NCBI RefSeq assembly: GCF_000311725.1
Contig: NZ_HE978515.1
Location: 339,310-403,309, forward strand
Origin: Robertmurraya massiliosenegalensis JC6
Lineage (GTDB): Bacteria; Bacillota; Bacilli; Bacillales; Cytobacillaceae
Reading direction: 5' to 3'
Length of the DNA stretch: 64,000 nucleotides
The first letter of the stretch is position 1, and each line of letters opens with the position of its first letter. Below the pieces are notes generated by a model, which saw nothing but the letters and a program-made list of their open reading frames with translations, had not been told where the DNA came from and did no database searches. A program made the position numbers and the translations under genes. This document shows positions 34,459-43,059 of the stretch, piece after piece.

Positions 34459-35643
34459 CTACTCCTCCCTTACGATGTGAAATAATCCACTTTTCTCTAT
34501 TTGATATAATGCTTTTCTTAACGCTGCTTCCTTTTGAACGAGTGCGATCCTTACATACCCTTCGCCCCATTTTCCAAATGCATTCCCAGGAGTGACAACG
34601 ACTTGTGCCTTTTCTAATAATTTAAATGTAAATTCTTTTGACGTAAACCCCGGAGGAACTTCTGCCCATATAAACATGGAAGCTTCAGGAGATTTCACAT
34701 CCCAACCTAAATTTCGACATCCTTCAATTAAAATATCTCTTCTTTTTCGATAAACAGAACGGTTTTTTTGTAAAAAGTCAGATGGATCTTTTAAAGCCAT
34801 GGTTGCCGCAGCTTGAATCGGCAAAAATACACCATAATCCAAATTCGATTTTAACATCGTTAATAGCTTTATTACCTTGCGATTTCCTACAGCATAAGCA
34901 ATTCTACAGCCTGCCATATTAAAGCTTTTTGACAAGGAATTCATTTCAATCCCGATATCTTTTGCTCCTTCAATCGATAAAAAGCTAGGGGGTTTATGAT
35001 CATAATAAAGCTCTGAATAGGCGAAATCATGCAAAATGACTATACTATGTTTTTTTGCAAAAGTAATCGCTTCTTTAAAAAAATCTTCCGTAGCTACTAC
35101 CGGAATCGGATTGCCTGGAAAGTTTAGGATCATTAGCCTTGCTTTTTCACACACTTCTGGCGGAATTTCGGCAAAGTCTGGTAAATATCCGTTTTCCTTT
35201 TTCAACGGCATTGGATACAATGTAGCTCCTGCCATCGAAACACCAGCTGAATATGCAGTATATCCTGGATCAGGAACAAGAATATAATATCCAGGGTTAC
35301 AAAGGACCATCGGTAAATGAACGAGCCCATCTTGCGAACCCATTAACGAAAGGATTTCATGATCATTGTCCAAGTCGACATGATAGTTTCTTATGTAATA
35401 ATTCTTTATCGCCTGATGAAATTCCTCTGTCCCTTTTATGGCGTATCCATACATATTTTGATTCTTTGTTGTAGTTGATAGAATATCCAAAACATATTGA
35501 GGCGGTGCAAGATCAGGGCTTCCAATGCTTAAGTCTATTAAGTCAATGCCTTGTGCTGCTTTGGCACTTTTGACATTTGATAACTCCGTGAAAATATTCT
35601 CTTGGAAAGCTAGCATTCGACTAGCACGATGTATGTCCATCAT
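34459..35643 (-). CDS. PLP-dependent aminotransferase, LL-diaminopimelate aminotransferase-like
   Basis: A 394-residue class I/II (fold type I) aminotransferase. It shows LSIGSPDLAPPQYVLD at the start, NFPGNPIPVVATEDFF for the cofactor aspartate region, the PLP lysine in MNSLSKSFNMAGCRIAYAVG (near 233) and the carboxylate-binding arginine in GEGYVRIALV near the C-terminus. It is closest in appearance to the DapL/YugH-like group. The substrate is not resolvable here. Bacilli normally make lysine by the acetyl-DAP route, so DapL function should not be assumed. It overlaps nothing but lies four bases upstream of ypjP, suggesting co-transcription. Confidence 0.82.
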   Translation of the reverse strand: MMDIHRASRMLAFQENIFTELSNVKSAKAAQGIDLIDLSIGSPDLAPPQYVLDILSTTTKNQNMYGYAIKGTEEFHQAIKNYYIRNYHVDLDNDHEILSLMGSQDGLVHLPMVLCNPGYYILVPDPGYTAYSAGVSMAGATLYPMPLKKENGYLPDFAEIPPEVCEKARLMILNFPGNPIPVVATEDFFKEAITFAKKHSIVILHDFAYSELYYDHKPPSFLSIEGAKDIGIEMNSLSKSFNMAGCRIAYAVGNRKVIKLLTMLKSNLDYGVFLPIQAAATMALKDPSDFLQKNRSVYRKRRDILIEGCRNLGWDVKSPEASMFIWAEVPPGFTSKEFTFKLLEKAQVVVTPGNAFGKWGEGYVRIALVQKEAALRKALYQIEKSGLFHIVREE

Positions 35644-35789
35644 GATTTCCCCCAGAAATGATCCGATCTCGAATTTCGCATGTATAATTATAAAATTTTG
35701 CTATAAAATAAATTATACATTTTTTTACGGAATTTTGGGAAAATAAGTTTCATTTTTTTGATATTTATGATCGAAAGGAGTGTGGAAGT

Positions 35790-35867
35790 GTGGATTGGAC
35801 CATTCTTATTGTCTTAAGCAGCTTACTTTTACTTGTGTACTTCGTTTATTTAGCTATCGCTGATTAA
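35790..35867 (+). CDS. Possible 25-residue single-helix membrane peptide
   Basis: A 26-codon frame that starts at GTG 35790, nine bases after AAAGGAG, and encodes VDWTILIVLSSLLLLVYFVY followed by LAIAD. It is one hydrophobic helix with acidic ends. It lies alone in a 250-bp gap between divergent and convergent neighbours. A good ribosome site and a clean hydrophobic profile support it, while its size allows chance. I know no named homologue. Confidence 0.45.
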   Translation: MDWTILIVLSSLLLLVYFVYLAIAD

Positions 35868-35871
35868 CTTA

Positions 35872-35910
35872 CTTACAGATACAGTGGATTTACCTCACCG
35901 TATCTGTAAG
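35872..35910. terminator. Hairpin between the small peptide gene and ypiP
   Basis: CTTACAGATAC and GTATCTGTAAG pair perfectly over 11 bp around a 17-base loop. The stem overlaps the last codons of ypiP. There is no long T run, so terminator activity is uncertain. Confidence 0.45.
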
Positions 35911-36671
35911 ATGCCATAATGAAATTTAGCTGTTTTTCGCTTTAATACATGAAAGCCAAACTCTGCAAATCTCTCACTTTTATAATGGTCTTTTAATACT
36001 ACTCTATCTTTTGCCACTCTTTTTGCATGGCTGAGCAATTCTTCCGTGATGTCTTCATATAATGCAAACTTTGTCAGGCCTTTAATTCCATCCGATTCTA
36101 AAATGGTCTCTTCGAACATGGGATCAAAGTACACACAGTCAAAACTACGAGTATCCAAGCTTTTTAAATAGTTAAGTGCGCTTTGATTTATGACTTCAAT
36201 GCGCTTCAAAGCTGCATCTATTTCTGGTATTGTCGTTTCCCAGGTGTGTAGTCCATTTTGAACAATATAAGCAATAAAGGAGTTTCCTTCAATTCCGACC
36301 ACTTTTCCTTCATTTCCCACCACATAACTTGCAACAATGCTATCGGAGGCAAGGCCTAGTGTACAATCCAAAACCTTTGAACCAATTTTCAGCTGACAGG
36401 CATCGATAAACGGATCGTTCTTTCCCGCTATTAATCGCTTAAGACGAAACATACTTGAATTAGGATGGAAGAAAAACGGTTTCTCGTCGCCATAAGGAAA
36501 CATTTCTAACCGTTCCTTCCCTACTACAATACAATCATCCTCGTTCATTGTTTGAAGCGTAAAAACAGCACGCTTTTGTCTAGAAATATATTCAATCCCT
36601 AAATCTTCTGCTACCTTCTTTGCCTCCGCTATCATGCTCTCATTCGTACGTCCAGCTGTAGTCACAAACAT
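35895..36671 (-). CDS. ypiP: YpiP-like class I SAM-dependent methyltransferase
   Basis: A 258-residue protein. The SAM-binding motif I is VLDCTLGLASDSIVASYVVG (near 105), and a catalytic-type YFDPMFEE (D-P-M-F) lies near 195, as in the RsmJ/DUF548-like family. The N-terminus (FVTTAGRTNESMIAEAKKVAEDLG) also fits. E. coli RsmJ methylates 16S rRNA G1516. Whether YpiP does the same is untested as far as I know. It lies upstream of nothing on its strand within 30 bases and is separated from brxA by that gene's terminator. Confidence 0.8.
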   Translation of the reverse strand: MFVTTAGRTNESMIAEAKKVAEDLGIEYISRQKRAVFTLQTMNEDDCIVVGKERLEMFPYGDEKPFFFHPNSSMFRLKRLIAGKNDPFIDACQLKIGSKVLDCTLGLASDSIVASYVVGNEGKVVGIEGNSFIAYIVQNGLHTWETTIPEIDAALKRIEVINQSALNYLKSLDTRSFDCVYFDPMFEETILESDGIKGLTKFALYEDITEELLSHAKRVAKDRVVLKDHYKSERFAEFGFHVLKRKTAKFHYGILQIR

Positions 36672-36713
36672 ATATCCACCTAAACTCTCATCTTAATCTT
36701 ATTAGTGAATTGA

Positions 36714-36739
36714 AAAAGGATGCCCCATGACATCCTTTT
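36714..36739 (-). terminator. Terminator after brxA
   Basis: AAAAGGATG and CATCCTTTT form a 9-bp stem with an 8-base loop. It starts 8 bases after the brxA stop codon and is followed on the minus strand by TCAATTC. Confidence 0.75.
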
Positions 36740-36746
36740 CATCATC

Positions 36747-37181
36747 TTAGCAATGATTTTCAAAAGCTACTAATAGGTTTTCCATGATCGTTTCCATTGT
36801 GTTATCTTCAATATCGTCTCTTGGGATAAAGTGAACAACCTCTTTGCCTTTAAGAATTGCCATTGATGGTGAAGAAGGCTCATATCCCTCAAAGTACTCA
36901 CGCATTTTTGCTGTTGCTTCTTTTTCTTGTCCTGCAAAAACAGTCACGAGCTGGTCAGGCTTTTTATCAGTTCTCAGGACAGCCTGAGTAACAGCTGGAC
37001 GAGCAAGTCCTGCAGCACAGCCACAGACCGAATTAACCACGACTAAAGTTGTGCCTTCTGTTTTCTCCATAAAGTTTTCCACTTCATCTGCTGTAAGAAG
37101 TTCCTGAAATCCCGCTTGGACAAGCTCTTCACGCATTGGACGAACCATTTGCTTCATATATTCTTCATATGCCATTGACAT
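36747..37181 (-). CDS. brxA: Bacilliredoxin BrxA/BrxB
   Basis: A 144-residue thioredoxin-fold thiol protein that removes bacillithiol from S-bacillithiolated proteins. The active site is the CGC motif in NSVCGCAAGLARPAV (near 52), characteristic of YphP/YqiW. The start MSMAYEEYMKQMVRPMREEL matches the family. The ATG at 37181 follows AGGAGGGATG. It indicates that the organism uses bacillithiol. In B. subtilis yphP lies in the same neighbourhood. Confidence 0.93.
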   Translation of the reverse strand: MSMAYEEYMKQMVRPMREELVQAGFQELLTADEVENFMEKTEGTTLVVVNSVCGCAAGLARPAVTQAVLRTDKKPDQLVTVFAGQEKEATAKMREYFEGYEPSSPSMAILKGKEVVHFIPRDDIEDNTMETIMENLLVAFENHC

Positions 37182-37385
37182 AATGAACATCCCTCCTAAA
37201 TTGATTTCCACTATTAGCATACTATATTGTACAGCATTGAAGCAATTTGCGAGCTTTGGTTATGCATAATAAATTGAATATTCATAATATTATAACTTCC
37301 AAATTTTGTCGAATTCCTCTATAAATTTGTCTACTATTGTCCTATTATAATAGATAGATATTTTGTAGGAGAGGAAGTCCGCAGC

Positions 37386-38213
37386 ATGACACCTAGAAAA
37401 AGACTGATCATATTTACCACTTTGTTTTGTATTTCCTTTTTTATTTTTACTTCTTCTATTATTCTAGGAAAACACTTAACATTTGAAGCTAAAGTTGAAG
37501 CTACTACTTTAAACAAGAGCTCCTATCGGATTCATAGGGAAAAAATAAGTGAACTCTCAATAAAATCTGATATTATAACTGATAGTTTTCTAAAAAAAGA
37601 TGTGACACAACCGATTTATTTAACATTTGATGATGGACCAACTGAGTATACGGAAGATATTCTTGAAATCCTAGACAGATATGAAATTAAATCTACTTTT
37701 TTCATGCTAAGCAATAATGTGCTACATAACCCCACAGTCGTACAGGCTGTTAAGGAAAAGAATCATACAATTGGTTGCCACGGGGTTACGCATCAAGTTT
37801 CTAAATTTTATAAAACAAGTTCATCTCCACTAGATGAAATGAATACGTGTAAGACATCAGTACAATCGATTACAGGAGAACCTGTCAACATTATTCGGGT
37901 ACCATTTGGTAGCTTTCCGCACCTAACAACTTCACAAAAAGCTAAACTTGATCAAGCGAAATATGTGATGTGGGATTGGAATGTAGATAGTAATGATTGG
38001 AGTATCCATAATGAAAAGAAAATGACGAAGTCCGTTCTAGACCAGGTACAGAAATTATATAAGCGTGAGAGAGTTCCTGTTATCCTTTTTCATGATAAAG
38101 AAGTTACGGTTAAAGCTTTACCAACCATTATTGAGGCATTAAAGAATTTAGGTTATGAGTTTTTACCTATTGATGAAAAAGATATTCCTGTCCAATTCAA
38201 AATTCAGTCATAA
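37386..38213 (+). CDS. Polysaccharide deacetylase family protein
   Basis: A 275-residue NodB-fold protein, exported or anchored by an N-terminal helix (about 7-27). The catalytic motifs are TFDDGPTEYT (metal-binding Asp pair, near 80) and GCHGVTH (two histidines), followed by RVPFGSFP and WDWNVDSNDW, and the catalytic histidine in ILFHDKE. Family members deacetylate peptidoglycan N-acetylglucosamine, N-acetylmuramic acid or other wall polymers. The specific target is not readable. It is an isolated plus-strand gene ended by a strong hairpin shared with ypgR. Confidence 0.88.
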   Translation: MTPRKRLIIFTTLFCISFFIFTSSIILGKHLTFEAKVEATTLNKSSYRIHREKISELSIKSDIITDSFLKKDVTQPIYLTFDDGPTEYTEDILEILDRYEIKSTFFMLSNNVLHNPTVVQAVKEKNHTIGCHGVTHQVSKFYKTSSSPLDEMNTCKTSVQSITGEPVNIIRVPFGSFPHLTTSQKAKLDQAKYVMWDWNVDSNDWSIHNEKKMTKSVLDQVQKLYKRERVPVILFHDKEVTVKALPTIIEALKNLGYEFLPIDEKDIPVQFKIQS

Positions 38214-38251
38214 AAGAAGAACAGCTCCATATGTGGAGCTGTTCTTCTTTT
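38212..38251. terminator. Strong bidirectional terminator
   Basis: A perfect 18-bp stem (arms 38212-38229 and 38234-38251) with loop TATG, with A and T runs at the ends. It serves the deacetylase gene and ypgR, which converge on it. Confidence 0.95.
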
Positions 38252-38259
38252 ACAATTTT

Positions 38260-39384
38260 TTATTTATTTCTCATTTCCGTCATTTGCTTCCAGACCGAAC
38301 CTTTTGCCTCTTCTCCATGCTCAATTCTTTCAATTGCTAGTTTGATTTGCATGCTAACTTCAAATTCCGGATCCTCTTCGGCAGCTTTTAATGCTGGCAA
38401 TGCTTTTTCGTCTCCGACCTCATAGAGGAACATTGCTGCTCTCCAACGTACAAGCTTACTCTTATCTGTTAAAGCTTCTGCCATTTCAGCTGCTGCTTCT
38501 TCAAAACCTAAGTCAGATAGGCAGTCACCAGCCGTTCTTCTCACGGTAACGGATTTATCCTTTAGTGCCTTATATAATAAAGGTAAAACCAGCTTATCTT
38601 CAATCATTCCTAAATAGACGGTTGCAAGTCTTCTGATAGAAGCTTTTTCATCTGCTAGAGCCTTATCTAAAAGGGGTAAATCCTCTATTGTTGGATCTTC
38701 CATTTGCTCCAACAACTGATAACGTTTTTGCCAATCCGGTTCATGTAAATCTTCTGATGAAACCTTTATTTTTTTTCGTGGTTGTAGTTGTACTACCGGA
38801 TCTGAACTCTTTGCTTGCGACGCAATATCCTGCAAACGTTCTTCTGGATACGCTGCGATAAGTTCTTCAACCACCTCATGGCCGATTTCATCAAACTCAC
38901 CGTAACGAACTCCATGTTCCTTCCACTTTCGCTGTAAAATATAGTTTTCGTCATCTTGAAGTTCTGCTACGAGTTTCGTAAATTGTTCAGGCATCCCAAA
39001 TCGTTTTTCTTCTGTCCCATCTGTCAATTTCACTTGAAGAGGAATTCCCTTGTACATTTGAACCTGAACTTGGATTTCCCCAAAATGTTCATCCATCCTT
39101 TGATGGGTAGAATGTTGTCCATCCTCATCTTCTCCAAAAGCCTTTCGTACTTGTGGGAGAAGATCTTTCCAGTCAAATTTTGCATTGCGCTCAACCGCTA
39201 AAAAGTCAGCAACATGATAAACACCTTTGATCCCTTCAATATTTAGAATCTCTTGCACTACTTTCGGAGCCCCTTCGATTGTATCTTTCTTATAATTATT
39301 GCTCTTCCCCATTGGAAGTTGCTCATCCAAATTAATTTTCATTGTATTTGGACTTGGAGTAGGTTCAATAGATTTGATTTTCAT
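38260..39384 (-). CDS. ypgR: Conserved virulence factor C-like HEAT-repeat protein (YpgR)
   Basis: A 374-residue protein. The N-terminal 90 residues (IEPTPSPNTMKINLDEQLP...) are a scaffold NifU/NFU N-type domain. The middle is mixed, and the C-terminal 170 residues contain about four HEAT/PBS-lyase-like repeats (ATVYLGMIEDKLVLPLLYKALKDKSVTVRRTAGDCLSDLG in parts). It matches YpgR of B. subtilis and the staphylococcal protein called conserved virulence factor C. The combination suggests a protein-interaction role near iron-sulfur assembly, which is inference. The ATG at 39384 follows AAAGGGTGA. Confidence 0.85.
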   Translation of the reverse strand: MKIKSIEPTPSPNTMKINLDEQLPMGKSNNYKKDTIEGAPKVVQEILNIEGIKGVYHVADFLAVERNAKFDWKDLLPQVRKAFGEDEDGQHSTHQRMDEHFGEIQVQVQMYKGIPLQVKLTDGTEEKRFGMPEQFTKLVAELQDDENYILQRKWKEHGVRYGEFDEIGHEVVEELIAAYPEERLQDIASQAKSSDPVVQLQPRKKIKVSSEDLHEPDWQKRYQLLEQMEDPTIEDLPLLDKALADEKASIRRLATVYLGMIEDKLVLPLLYKALKDKSVTVRRTAGDCLSDLGFEEAAAEMAEALTDKSKLVRWRAAMFLYEVGDEKALPALKAAEEDPEFEVSMQIKLAIERIEHGEEAKGSVWKQMTEMRNK

Positions 39385-39494
39385 AATTTCACCCTTTTTA
39401 CTGGCCATTTTTCGCCAAGTTGTATCGTTTTAATTATTTATTATCGTATCATAAGTACCTAGATGGAACACATTATTGTGCTCAAACATGATCA

Positions 39495-39692
39495 TTACTC
39501 ATTTTCCATAAGTTCAGATAAGTAACTCCATCTTTCAATTAAATATTCCAGTTTTTCATTTAAGCGGTTTTCTTCATTCATTAGAGCCTGCGCCTGCTCA
39601 AAATCACTTCCCGTTTGGAGCATTTCCTCTGATATTTGTTTCAAACGTTCTTCTACAGCAGTTATATCGTCATCGATTGATTCCCATTCCAA
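39495..39692 (-). pseudogene. Out-of-frame C-terminal domain of the ABC-F protein
   Basis: A 65-residue frame, WESIDDDITAVEERLKQISE and onward, is the coiled-coil C-terminal domain normally fused to Uup/YfmR proteins. It lies in the -1 frame relative to the ABC-F gene and overlaps its last 30 bases. In family members SYKEKLEWE joins directly to a lysine-rich linker, and the same join appears here if one base is added in the A runs at 39710-39722. It is therefore a displaced exon-like tail and not an independent gene. Confidence 0.8.
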
Positions 39693-41401
39693 TTTCTCTT
39701 TGTACGATATTTTTTCTTTTTTGGTTTGTCTTCCAGGACTACTTTTTCCTTCTGAGTGGTCGCTTCCTTTACATTCTGCTGTGCGGACTGACTTTCTAAG
39801 AGCTCCGTATAATTGCCATAAAATGAATCAATATTTCCGTCTCCATTTAAAATCAGAAGTTGCTCTGCGACTTTATCAAGAAAATAACGATCATGGGAAA
39901 CCGTTATGACCACCCCTGGAAAGTCCTCTAAATAATCCTCTAAAACGGTTAGTGTTTGCGTATCTAGATCATTTGTTGGCTCATCAAGCAATAAAACATT
40001 AGGCTCAGACATCAGTATTTTCAATAAATACAGCCTGCGTTTTTCTCCACCTGATAACTTACGAATCGGTGTTCCATGGGTATAGGAAGGAAATAAAAAA
40101 CGTTCAAGCATTTGTGTTGCTGAAATCGTTTTTCCATCTGAAGTATTAACGACCTGAGCGGTTTCCTTCAAATATTCGATCATTCGTTTATTCTCATCTA
40201 AATCTTCATTTTCCTGGGTATAGTAGGCAATTTTCACCGTTTGACCAATGATATATTCTCCAGAATCTAATGGTAGCTTTCCAGCTAAGGTGTTTAACAA
40301 TGTTGATTTGCCTGTTCCATTTCTACCTACAATTCCGATGCGATCTCCTGGCTTTACCAATAAATCAAAATCCTTTAAGATCACTTGGCTTCCGTAAGCT
40401 ATATAGGCATCCTTTAATTCAAAGACTTGCTTCCCTAACCGACTTCCTGAAAGGGATATATCGAGCTTTTCTGTTGATTTCACGGAAGAAATTTGCTCAT
40501 CTAAGCTTTCAAATCGGCCAATTCTCGCTTTTTGTTTCGTTGTACGTGCTTTTGCTCCACGGCGAATCCATTCCAGCTCTCTACGAAATAAATTTCGTTG
40601 TTTTTCTAAAGTTGCCGCTTCATTTTCTTCGCGTATGGCTTTCGCTTCAAGAAATGCCCCATAGTTCCCTTTATAGCTATATAGCTTTCCACCATCTAAT
40701 TCAAACATTCGATTCGTGACTCGATCGAGAAAGTAACGGTCATGGGTAACGAGTAACAACGCACCACTATACCTACTTAAATATTCCTCAAGCCATTTAA
40801 CCGATTCATAGTCAAGATGATTGGTAGGTTCATCTAATATTAATAAATCAGCATCTCGAATTAGGACTTGTGCTAGTGAAACTCTTTTCTTTTGCCCACC
40901 TGAAAGCGCCGCAATCTTTTTATTAAAATCGGAAATTCCTAGCTTTGTTAGAATCGTTCTTGCATTTGTACCTACATCCCAGCCATTAACAGCATCCATC
41001 TTTCTTTGTAAGTCAAATAGTTTTTCCTGATATTCAGTTCGATTTGGATCTTCTTCTAAAGCGAGCAGTGCTTGCTCATATTCTTTCACCACTCGTAGAA
41101 TTGCTGACTCTCCTGCAAACACTTGGTCAAGAACAGTTAAACTTTCATCCAGGATAGGAGATTGGGAAGCATAGGCAATTTTATAGTCCTTCGGCATCGT
41201 CACTTCGCCAGCATCTGGTTCATCGATCCCTGCCACAATCTTCAGTAAGGAAGACTTACCAGTACCATTAACTCCAATTAAGCCAATTCGTTCTTTCTCC
41301 GTAATCGTAAATGATATATCCTGAAATAATTCCTTTTCTCCATACGTCTTCGTCAAATTTTCTATCGTTAACATCTTCATGTTTAAAACCAATCCAATCA
41401 T
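39662..41401 (-). CDS. ABC-F family ATPase (YfmR/Uup-like), C-terminal domain out of frame
   Basis: Two ABC ATPase domains in one chain and no membrane segments, the ABC-F layout of ribosome-associated translation factors. Domain 1 has Walker A GVNGTGKSS, signature LSGGQKKRVSLAQ and Walker B LLILDEPTNHLD. Domain 2 has GRNGTGKST, LSGGEKRRLYLL and LLLDEPTNDLD. The interdomain linker reads RRGAKARTTKQKARIGR. Family proteins are near 630 residues with a C-terminal coiled coil. Here the frame stops after KPKKKKYRTKRNWNGN, about 55 residues early, and the coiled coil continues in the -1 frame. TTG 41404 or ATG 41401 is the start. Confidence 0.85.
   Translation of the reverse strand: MIGLVLNMKMLTIENLTKTYGEKELFQDISFTITEKERIGLIGVNGTGKSSLLKIVAGIDEPDAGEVTMPKDYKIAYASQSPILDESLTVLDQVFAGESAILRVVKEYEQALLALEEDPNRTEYQEKLFDLQRKMDAVNGWDVGTNARTILTKLGISDFNKKIAALSGGQKKRVSLAQVLIRDADLLILDEPTNHLDYESVKWLEEYLSRYSGALLLVTHDRYFLDRVTNRMFELDGGKLYSYKGNYGAFLEAKAIREENEAATLEKQRNLFRRELEWIRRGAKARTTKQKARIGRFESLDEQISSVKSTEKLDISLSGSRLGKQVFELKDAYIAYGSQVILKDFDLLVKPGDRIGIVGRNGTGKSTLLNTLAGKLPLDSGEYIIGQTVKIAYYTQENEDLDENKRMIEYLKETAQVVNTSDGKTISATQMLERFLFPSYTHGTPIRKLSGGEKRRLYLLKILMSEPNVLLLDEPTNDLDTQTLTVLEDYLEDFPGVVITVSHDRYFLDKVAEQLLILNGDGNIDSFYGNYTELLESQSAQQNVKEATTQKEKVVLEDKPKKKKYRTKRNWNGNQSMTI
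39716..39722 (-). promoter_or_regulatory. A AAA AAG slippery heptamer in the frame required for -1 frameshifting
   Basis: The zero-frame codons CCA AAA AAG present the dnaX-type slippery heptamer, followed by another A run at 39715-39710. A -1 slip here leads exactly into the frame of the coiled-coil tail. A lost A in this homopolymer would look the same. Confidence 0.5.
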
Positions 41402-41473
41402 CAAGTATTATCCGTCCTCCATTTTATCATAAAGCGAACAAACCTTGTACTTGAGGCGATCTACCAATAAAAA

Positions 41474-41513
41474 CAAAAGGGATTCAGAATGAAGTCACTC
41501 CGAATCCCTTTTG
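41474..41513. terminator. Terminator after the second degV gene
   Basis: CAAAAGGGATTC and GAATCCCTTTTG form a 12-bp outer stem with a partly paired interior. T-rich sequence follows on the minus strand (TTTTTATTGG). Confidence 0.85.
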
Positions 41514-41524
41514 ATTAATCTTAA

Positions 41525-42379
41525 TTAATTTTCATCTAAACCATTATACCAACTAATTCCAATTGTATGTTCACCTGCATGGACTCCGACCGTTGCCCCT
41601 ATCGGATGACAACTAAAACGTAACGAAGGAAAATGAAGTTGCAGTTCTTCCTTCCATTTTAAAGCTGCTTCCTGATGGAGTCCATACAAAATATATACCT
41701 CATGAATGTTGAATTTTTCATAAGACTCACGCAAATAACTGAGGATTTTGTCCATTGCTTTCTTCTCACTACGCGCTTTGTCCTTTATCGAAAGGACTCC
41801 ATCAGATATTTGAATAATAGGCTTTATATTTAGCATACTGCCTAGAAAATATCGCATTCCCGACATTCTTCCACTACGATGCAGTTGTTCAAGGCTGCCT
41901 ACTAACACATACACTTCGTATGTCTCTCTTAATTTTTCAATTTTTTCTTTAATCGATTCAGTACTCAAGCCTTCTTTTAACCATTTCATCCCCTGTTTAA
42001 TTTGAACCGTTAATGGATAAGACAAAATTTTGGAATCGATTGTCGTTACTGGGATGTCAACCAACTGGGCTGCTTGTTCACTGGACGACACCGTACCACT
42101 TAATTTTGCTGAAACAAGTATCGGAATAATCTCCTCATATTCTAGGCTAAGCTTGTCAAATAGCTGCTTAAATTCTCCCACTGATGGTTGAGACGTTTTT
42201 GGTGGAGTTTTTAATGATTTCAATCTTTCATATAGTTCTTCTGGTGTTAAATCTATCGTGTCTAAGAACTGTTCTCCATCTAATGATATCGACATTGGAA
42301 CCGCATACAAATCTGGATGCGCTTTCATTTCGTCATCTAAACTCGCTGTACTGTCTGTTACCCACGCCACTCTTTTCAA
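41525..42379 (-). CDS. DegV family fatty-acid-binding protein, second copy
   Basis: A 284-residue DegV/FakB-type protein. It opens VAWVTDSTASLDD and has KTSQPSVGEFKQLFDKL, SAKLSGTVSSSEQAA and the closing PIGATVGVHAGEHTIGISWY. It is clearly paralogous to 15568-16410 but differs in the ligand-pocket segment, where SAKLSGT replaces MTGGMSGT. That difference could reflect a different acyl-chain preference, which is inference. The start is TTG after GAGGGGGAG. It lies downstream of the ABC-F gene's divergent side and is a one-gene unit. Confidence 0.85.
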   Translation of the reverse strand: MKRVAWVTDSTASLDDEMKAHPDLYAVPMSISLDGEQFLDTIDLTPEELYERLKSLKTPPKTSQPSVGEFKQLFDKLSLEYEEIIPILVSAKLSGTVSSSEQAAQLVDIPVTTIDSKILSYPLTVQIKQGMKWLKEGLSTESIKEKIEKLRETYEVYVLVGSLEQLHRSGRMSGMRYFLGSMLNIKPIIQISDGVLSIKDKARSEKKAMDKILSYLRESYEKFNIHEVYILYGLHQEAALKWKEELQLHFPSLRFSCHPIGATVGVHAGEHTIGISWYNGLDEN

Positions 42380-42478
42380 TGCACTCTCCCCCTCTACACA
42401 CTATAATTATGACCTGATACTAAAGTTAGGTGCTAATTTTATTTTACACGTTCAACGGGAAGAGTGCTAGCCTAACGA

Positions 42479-43000
42479 TTATAAAAGCCGATTTATTTTT
42501 TGGAGAGATTCAACCATATAGTCAATCATCACTATTAGATCATCTATTTGTTCTTCACCAATGAGACGATTAAATTTAAGGGATATTTCTTTCGTAATTC
42601 TATTCGTTTCTTCAAAGGGGTCATAACTAACTTTTTGTGTAAAAGTTCTCTCTGCACCCCAGATGTCGGTTAGTACTCCATTCAATTTTTTATGTAAGTC
42701 TAGACTATTTTCATGTTCCATTTTAAAAAGTATGAGAAGATTCACCCCAGCTAACCGAACGTTATGCAACTTGTGATGTAATTCTGATGCGAGATTTTCT
42801 AAAGTTGCTTCTAAAATAAGAGTACACTGGACTGACGAAGAATCCCGCTCAGAAAACGCCACCTCATAATGTCTTGATAGCTTGGCTAGATTCATCAAAT
42901 CATTGCGGTCAAGGATCGCAATTTCGCCCTCTAAATCTCGGTCATACAAAGCACCTTCTAATACGACCTTCATGTTTTCAAATGCAGTTGGGTCAAACAT
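42479..43000 (-). CDS. Conserved-looking hypothetical protein
   Basis: I do not recognise this 173-residue protein. It is acidic, predicted mostly alpha-helical, with no signal peptide, membrane segment or cysteine motif. The C-terminal third (EQIDDLIVMIDYMVESLQKINRLL in parts) looks like a coiled-coil. AGGAG precedes the ATG, and codon use is like its neighbours, so it is likely real. It follows fhs on the same strand with a hairpin between them and might be co-expressed. Confidence 0.6.
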   Translation of the reverse strand: MFDPTAFENMKVVLEGALYDRDLEGEIAILDRNDLMNLAKLSRHYEVAFSERDSSSVQCTLILEATLENLASELHHKLHNVRLAGVNLLILFKMEHENSLDLHKKLNGVLTDIWGAERTFTQKVSYDPFEETNRITKEISLKFNRLIGEEQIDDLIVMIDYMVESLQKINRLL

Positions 43001-43021
43001 ATTATTCGCTCCTCATGAAAG

Positions 43022-43048
43022 GAGCGACAGGCTCATCCCCCGTCGCTC
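43022..43048 (-). terminator. Hairpin after fhs
   Basis: GAGCGAC and GTCGCTC pair over 7 bp around a 13-base loop. On the minus strand CTTTCATG follows, so it is a weak terminator at best. Confidence 0.5.
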
Positions 43049-43059
43049 AAGTTGTAAAA

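Noticed and set aside
40270..40719. 149-codon plus-strand frame opposite the ABC-F gene
   Set aside because: It is the complement of the conserved ABC domain coding sequence, with low-complexity composition and no family resemblance.
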